Below the pieces are notes generated by a model, which was not told where the DNA came from, searched no databases, and saw nothing but the letters and a program-made list of their open reading frames with translations. Position numbers and translations under genes: made by a program. Positions 58,965 to 64,000 of a DNA stretch of 64,000 bases are shown in pieces (position 1 is the first letter of the stretch; each line of letters starts with the position of its first letter). The stretch spans positions 956,988 through 1,020,987 of the forward strand of contig NW_022985072.1 of NCBI RefSeq assembly GCF_010015585.1. Reading direction: 5' to 3'. The DNA comes from Eremomyces bilateralis CBS 781.70. Its lineage: Eukaryota > Ascomycota > Dothideomycetes > Eremomycetales > Eremomycetaceae.

Positions 58965-60084
58965 ATGGATATCGACCAACCCCAACCAACCGTATTTTAC
59001 GAAGAGCTTAGTGAGCTTGAACATGAATTCGATGTCGCAGATCTCGAGATAAGTAAGATAACACTCTGTCCATATCCCACCCACACTCTGTCCCTAACCA
59101 CCCTCGCCAGTTCGCAAGCAATGGGAGCTCAACGCGCCCCTATACGCCAAGCGCGAAGCCCTCATCTCCAAGATCCCCAACTTCTGGGCCCTCGTCTTCG
59201 AGCAATCGCCCCCCGAATTCGACCAGTTCATCCAGCCCTCCGACTCCGAACTCTTCGCCGACTGCCTCCGCTCTCTCGCCGTCGACCGCTTCGAGCTTGC
59301 CGACTCCCCCCGCAGCATCAGCGTCAAGTTCACCTTCGCCCCGAACCAGTGGTTCGACGATGAGGTGCTTGAGAAGAAGTTCTGGTTCCGCCGCGCTCGC
59401 GACGGATGGACCGGCCTCGTCTCCGAACCCGTTAAGATCCACTGGAAGAAAGGGAAGGACCTTACCAAGGGGCTGACGGACGCTGCGGCGCAGGTGTTCG
59501 AGCGCGAGCGCAACCTGCTGGGCTCCTCGAACGGGGCGGGCGACGCGCCGCGCGAACCGTCGGCGGACTACGTGACGCTCGCGAAGAAACTGGAGTCAAA
59601 CGAGGATGGAATCGGGAGCTTCTTCACGTTCTTCGGGTTCGTGTCGGAGAAGCAGTACGTGAGCGCGGAGGAGTCGGCGGCGGCGAATCGGGCGGAGGAT
59701 GACCGGAGGAAGGCGAGGAAGGAGGAGGGGAAGGGCGAGGAGGAGCCGGAGGAGGATCTGGAGGATACGCGGCAGGATGTGGAGATTTGCCCGCATGGAG
59801 GCGACATCGCGGCCCTCCTTGCCGAGGATATCTGGGCGAATGCGGTCAAGTACTTCAGTAAGTGCCATTGAATCCGAGTGAATTACCGCGAAACCGGTTT
59901 AACGCTCGCCACAGCTTCAGCGCAGGAAATGGACGACGAAGAGCTGTCGGATATGGAATTCGAGGAGGGAGATTGGGACGTGAGCGACGAAGAAATCGAC
60001 ATTCGCGCGTTGGTCAAGGGCAAAAGGAAGGAGAAGAACGGCACTCCCGAGAGCGGCCCTCCTTCGAAGACCCAGAAGAGATAA
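58965..60084 (+). CDS. NAP-family histone chaperone, Vps75/SET-like
   Basis: Exons 58965-59052, 59111-59857 and 59915-60084 give about 334 residues. A long dimerisation helix starts near VFYEELSELEHEFDVADLEI and runs over the splice into IRKQWELNAPLYAKREALIS; the earmuff domain follows with IPNFWALVFEQSP, SVKFTFAPNQWFDDEVLEKK and FTFFGFVSEKQ. The C-terminus is acidic (EELSDMEFEEGDWDVSDEE) then basic (KGKRKEKN), as in Vps75/SET. In yeast Vps75 binds H3-H4 and stimulates Rtt109, the acetyltransferase for H3 K56 and K9. Size and short acidic tail favour Vps75/SET over Nap1. All phases agree. Confidence 0.9.
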
Positions 60085-60751
60085 TCCCTCGTTCTACCAT
60101 TACCGCGATACCCTTTTCTTAGAATAAATGTCGGGAATACCAGTCGTGGATGATGAAACTTAAGAGTTCTAGAAGCTGTAATGTTGGGGATCTTGGCCAC
60201 TGGACAAGGATCCAAGTATTACAGGTACTTTCCACAATGGTGGCTTCGCAATAGGAGTTCAAAAGCATGAGGTACTTAGTTTCAGAAATCGATCCATTCT
60301 CTTTGGGCCATGACAATCGCTTTAGTCGTTGGAGGGTGAGTCCAAGGATCCGTTTCTAAAGACACTACAGGTACGGTATGTTCCTCCTAATGTCAAACCT
60401 CAAAATCATGCATGCTTTTCTCAACAAATGCATCAAATATTCCGTCGGGTTCACCTACGCCAGTCCTCGTCCCGCCGAGCACTAGGTATTACATTAAATC
60501 TTACCCGAAGACAATTGATCGCATAGCATCAGTTTGCAGCGCGTTGAAACAAGAGAATTACCTATCCAACTGGGGAGGCTAGAAGCGGCTGACATCTGGG
60601 GCAGTGCTGCAGTCGGTGAGTCTTCTATCGTCTTCTTCGTCTTCATCTTCATCTCCTAAAAGTTTCTTGCAATGACAATAACACGGTACTGGTATCTGTT
60701 AGAATAGTGTAAAGCTGCCTCCAAAAGGTAAACTTCCAATCCCCAAATCGA
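60085..60751. other. Spacer downstream of the NAP gene
   Basis: 3' region of the NAP-family gene with AT-rich patches. No gene or repeat was recognised. Confidence 0.5.
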
Positions 60752-61883
60752 ATGGATACCATCCCTTCCACTCCACCACCCTGTCTCGTCGATGATAGGC
60801 GCTCCATCGTAGAGATCATAGTCAAGTATTTTGTCGTCCATCTCACCACCATTGCCGCGTTCGCCCATTCTCCGTCAAGAGGCCGTGGTCGGATGGAAAC
60901 TGGTCTACTACGTCCTTGCGCCCGGGCATTTCTCTTTCAGCATATCGCGGGCCTTGCTGCCATCGTTGCCATCGCGCTCTACAATGCTTTTCTACCCCGA
61001 CATCAGCGAACCGATGTCTGGGAAGTGGTGCATTGCCTATTTGGGATCGTGGACGATGATTCCCATGACGACCGACATGCCGACGATGGTCAACGGTTCT
61101 GGAAACGATTCGGAGAGCCGCTGCTGGCAATCGGCTTCTTGACGCAATGCTCGAGTAGCGTCTATCTGTATTCGCGTCGGCTCGCGTTCGCCCCCGACTC
61201 GTTGACGATTGCGGATCAGAAAGTGTTTGAGCTCGCGAGCAGCGGGCTTTTTGCGGGTTTTACGTGGCTGGCGTTGAAGGCCAACTTGAAGCCGTTCTCA
61301 GGAGCCGTACCCTGGAGGTTCCTGGACTGGACGCATGAATTTTAGGCAGGCATCACAGACAGTATCCTGCGCCTACACCATCGTCGGTTCTGACGAAACT
61401 GGAAGTCCTGGTCTGTTTGGCTCGTGACATGAGCATCGTATCACGGCTCCAATATCAAATTGGCCCCTACTCCGCCTTCCACATGATGTCCTTCATGAAT
61501 CATCTGTTCGTTACTCTGATATTGGCCTCCGCAACAGACCAGATCACCTATCTCGGATGGACCGAAAAGGCATATTGGTCATCATTGGCTACCTCTTACT
61601 TGCTGCACTTGTGTTCTACGTACTTTTCATATTCTGTTTGTTCGTCCCAATGACCGCTTTGGCTGAGTACCAAGGGCAAGTTAAGAACAACGGCACTAGG
61701 ACGTACGACAAGTCCCAGCAGCATCAAATTCGACCCGGCGATCAGCCAAAGTCTTACTTTTGGTACTTTGGAAACATTCTCAAATCCCTGTTTCCCAGGC
61801 ACTCGCCCTTTTACATCACTCTGACCGTCGTGAATGCGTTGGCACTTGCAGCTTCGGGGATATATGCCGGAGACTTCTAATCG
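60752..61883 (+). other. Unassigned membrane-protein-like reading frames
   Basis: Three + strand frames follow or overlap: 60752-61345 (197 codons, with FQHIAGLAAIVAIALYNAFL and SGLFAGFTWLALKANLKPF), 61417-61653 (LQYQIGPYSAFHMMSF and LFVTLILASATDQITYLGW) and 61557-61883 (ILVIIGYLLLAALVFYVLFI, then a soluble stretch and YITLTVVNALALAASGIYAG). All are hydrophobic and aromatic-rich like a multi-pass membrane protein. No splice choice was found that links them cleanly, and no family is recognised. It may be an intron-rich gene misread by eye or a gene in decay. Confidence 0.35.
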
Positions 61884-62443
61884 TCGGGACTCAGCTTCGA
61901 GAATTAGCATCGTGGCCGGAGAATACGACCTGTCCATTGCTCTGGAGCGATAAAGCTGCAAATTGGGTATGGGCATTAGCATGAATCGAAGTCGTCAATA
62001 TCTTCTTATCCAAACCATCAGCGAGCCAAGAATTGATTGAGCATGCTGCCTCGCGGACGTCCCTAAACTTCGTGACCTTTGCGCAGTCAATGTGTGAATT
62101 CTGTATACATGATTCAGCAGGTATTTGATATTTCCCATTTGATGAGAATCGTAGGATGCGAATAGAAGAATCAATCGGGAAATTAACAAATGTTGATGGA
62201 CGTCAGTGTGACCAGTGGCGACCCACAGGGGGGAATCGCCTCTATCCGCTCGACTTCCATAAGGCCGAACACGAACACCATCAACTACGTTTAACCTCTT
62301 CACCACGCGCAGCATTCAACGAAATATTTCGTGCGAGTCGGCATTCCCACCACCTGCTCAATTATATATCATGAATTGGTGAATCTCTTTAAACATGTGA
62401 ATAGAGAGTATTGCAGTTTTTTATTCCGCTCCAAACGCTTCTA
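61884..62443. other. Promoter region of the D-lactate dehydrogenase gene
   Basis: No gene was seen. A TATATAT string at 62364-62370 lies about 75 bp upstream of the start codon and could be a TATA element. Confidence 0.4.
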
Positions 62444-64000
62444 ATGGCGTCGAAACCATGCCAAAACCTGCTGCTCAGCAGCCGGTTCAGTCGACCAAGC
62501 TCCGTCTTGTCTCATAGACAGCCTATACGGTTGACGTCTCGATGTCCACGCCGATACTACTCCGATGGCTCCGACGAGAAACCGGATTTCAAGGGTCAAT
62601 TGTACGAGAGCACCGCTCTCCGCGTCAAGAGAGAAAAGGCGCAACAACAGCGTCATGCGGAGATGCGCGTGCAGCAAGCGTCTGAGAAAGCCGCAACCTC
62701 CCCATGGCAGTACGGGCTCCTAATTACGTTATGTACGTACCGACCGAAAACCCTCAAATGCCACCCCTTGCTCCAGAATATTTGCTAATTCCTGTGATAG
62801 TCACCCTCGCCGGCCTCGGTTTTGGGTATAACTATGGCAGCACCTCCAATCCTCCGAACTCCGACTCCTCGACCTTACCGCTCTCCGAAACGCGCCCTCC
62901 TGATTTGAATACTGATGCCACCTCCCTCCAAGCGGCCTGGGCTGAGATACGCAGCATCGTCGGCCCCGAACACATCTCCACCGACCATGACGACATCATA
63001 GCCCATGCCGGCTCGTACTGGTCTTCGCACAAACCCGAGGACCCCAATGCCGACAATCCGTTCATGATCGTGCGTCCAGCGTCCACCGAAGAAGTCTCCG
63101 CGATCATGAAGGTCTGCCATGCGCGTCGTATTCCGGTCACCGCATACTCCGGCGGCACGTCGTTGGAAGGACACTTCGCCGCGACGCGGGGCGGCGTCAC
63201 GGTGGACTTCATCCGTATGGACAAAATCCTAGCGTTGAATAAGGAGGATTTGGACGTGGTGGTGCAACCGGCCGTGGGCTGGGAAGCGCTGAATGACGTT
63301 ATCGGAGACGACGGATTAATGTTCCCACCCGATCCCGGTCCAGGCGCCATGATAGGCGGGATGGTCGGGACGGGGTGTTCGGGCACCAACGCATATAGAT
63401 ATGGAACTATGAGGGAATGGGTCTTAAGCTTGACCGTCGTCCTGGCCGACGGCACCATCGTGAAGACGAGGCAACGCCCACGGAAGAGCTCGGCCGGCTA
63501 CGATCTGACCAAGCTTTTTATTGGAAGCGAAGGAACGCTGGGTCTGGTTACCGAAGCAACGTTGAAGTTGACCGTCAAGCCACAGAACACCAGCGTCGCT
63601 GTCTGCAGTTTCGGAAGCGTGCGACAAGCTGCCGACTGCGTGTTCAGCGTGGTCGGTGCGGGCGTTCCCATTGCTGCGATCGAGATCCTCGACGACGAGC
63701 AGATGAAGTGTATAAACGACGCCGGAATGACGTCGAGGCAGTGGAAAGAGGCGCCGACGCTGTTCTTCAAGTTTGCGGGAACGTCATCCTCGGTCAAAGA
63801 GCATATCGCTATCGTACAGAAATTGGCGAAATCGACCGGCAGCAAGTCATTCGAGTTCGCCAAGAATGACGATGAGGCGAATGAGCTTTGGAGTGCAAGA
63901 AAGGAGGCTTTGTGGAGTGTGGTAGCAAAGAAGCGAAGCCTGGACGATCGAGTGTGGACGACGGACGTTGCGGTCCCGATCAGCAAACTAGCGACGATCA
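62444..64000 (+). CDS. Mitochondrial D-lactate dehydrogenase (cytochrome), partial
   Basis: Exon 1 62444-62732, a 68-nt intron, then exon 2 from 62801 running off the window end; the C-terminus is missing. The N-terminus (MASKPCQNLLLSSRFSRPSS, many Arg and Ser) is a mitochondrial presequence, followed by a hydrophobic anchor formed across the splice (YGLLITLFTLAGLGFGYNYG). The FAD-binding PCMH domain follows: DNPFMIVRPASTEEVSAIMK, RIPVTAYSGGTSLEGHF, MFPPDPGPGAMIGGMVGTGC and FIGSEGTLGLVTEATLKL, typical of Dld1-type enzymes. It oxidises D-lactate to pyruvate and passes electrons to cytochrome c at the inner membrane. The start follows a stretch without in-frame ATG. Dld1 versus the related 2-hydroxyglutarate enzymes is inferred from the anchor and motif order. 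Confidence 0.92.

Overview
The window looks like nuclear DNA from a filamentous ascomycete (Pezizomycotina). Genes are dense on both strands. Introns are short (mostly 46-100 nt, GT-AG, often with a visible CTAAC/CTGAC-like branch site). The gene set is typical of the group: NmrA, a Rax1-like RGS protein, an ENA-type P-type ATPase, a DUF4360 secreted protein and a ULS1-like SNF2/RING protein. Close resemblance of the AP-1 mu, NmrA and calcineurin products to Aspergillus-type proteins makes Eurotiomycetes my best guess; that is inference. No CRISPR array, rRNA, tRNA or intact mobile element was recognised.

Left part (1-25 kb): a Boi1/2-like SH3-SAM-PH polarity protein; a six-exon hotdog thioesterase; ICln/Lot5; a mitochondrial EngB-type GTPase divergent from a MORG1-like WD40 protein; a sorbose/mannitol-type short-chain reductase; a large single-pass membrane protein of unknown function; an HDA1-complex Hda2/3-type subunit with a chromodomain-like N-terminus; and a ULS1-like SNF2-RING translocase.

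Middle (25-46 kb): a 3-kb spacer with a minisatellite, the AP-1 mu adaptin, then about 5 kb with one hypothetical gene and scattered coding-like patches that I cannot assemble into a gene. Next comes a housekeeping block: NOB1 and a tiny NOP10 gene (convergent, both ribosome biogenesis), VPS54, mitochondrial ribosomal protein bL19, and NmrA followed by a 2.8-kb spacer with a tandem GATA site.

Right part (46-64 kb): the ENA-type cation ATPase, whose invariant DKTGT motif reads DKTQT; the Rax1-like RGS protein divergent from it; a DUF4360 secreted protein; the calcineurin catalytic subunit; a Vps75/SET-type NAP histone chaperone; an unassigned membrane-protein-like region; and a mitochondrial D-lactate dehydrogenase cut off by the window end.

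Most genes are unrelated housekeeping or signalling functions, not a cluster. The pairings worth noting are NOB1/NOP10 and an ENA pump a few kb from calcineurin, which in yeast controls ENA transcription. Exon coordinates were derived by hand from reading frame, splice consensus and family similarity.
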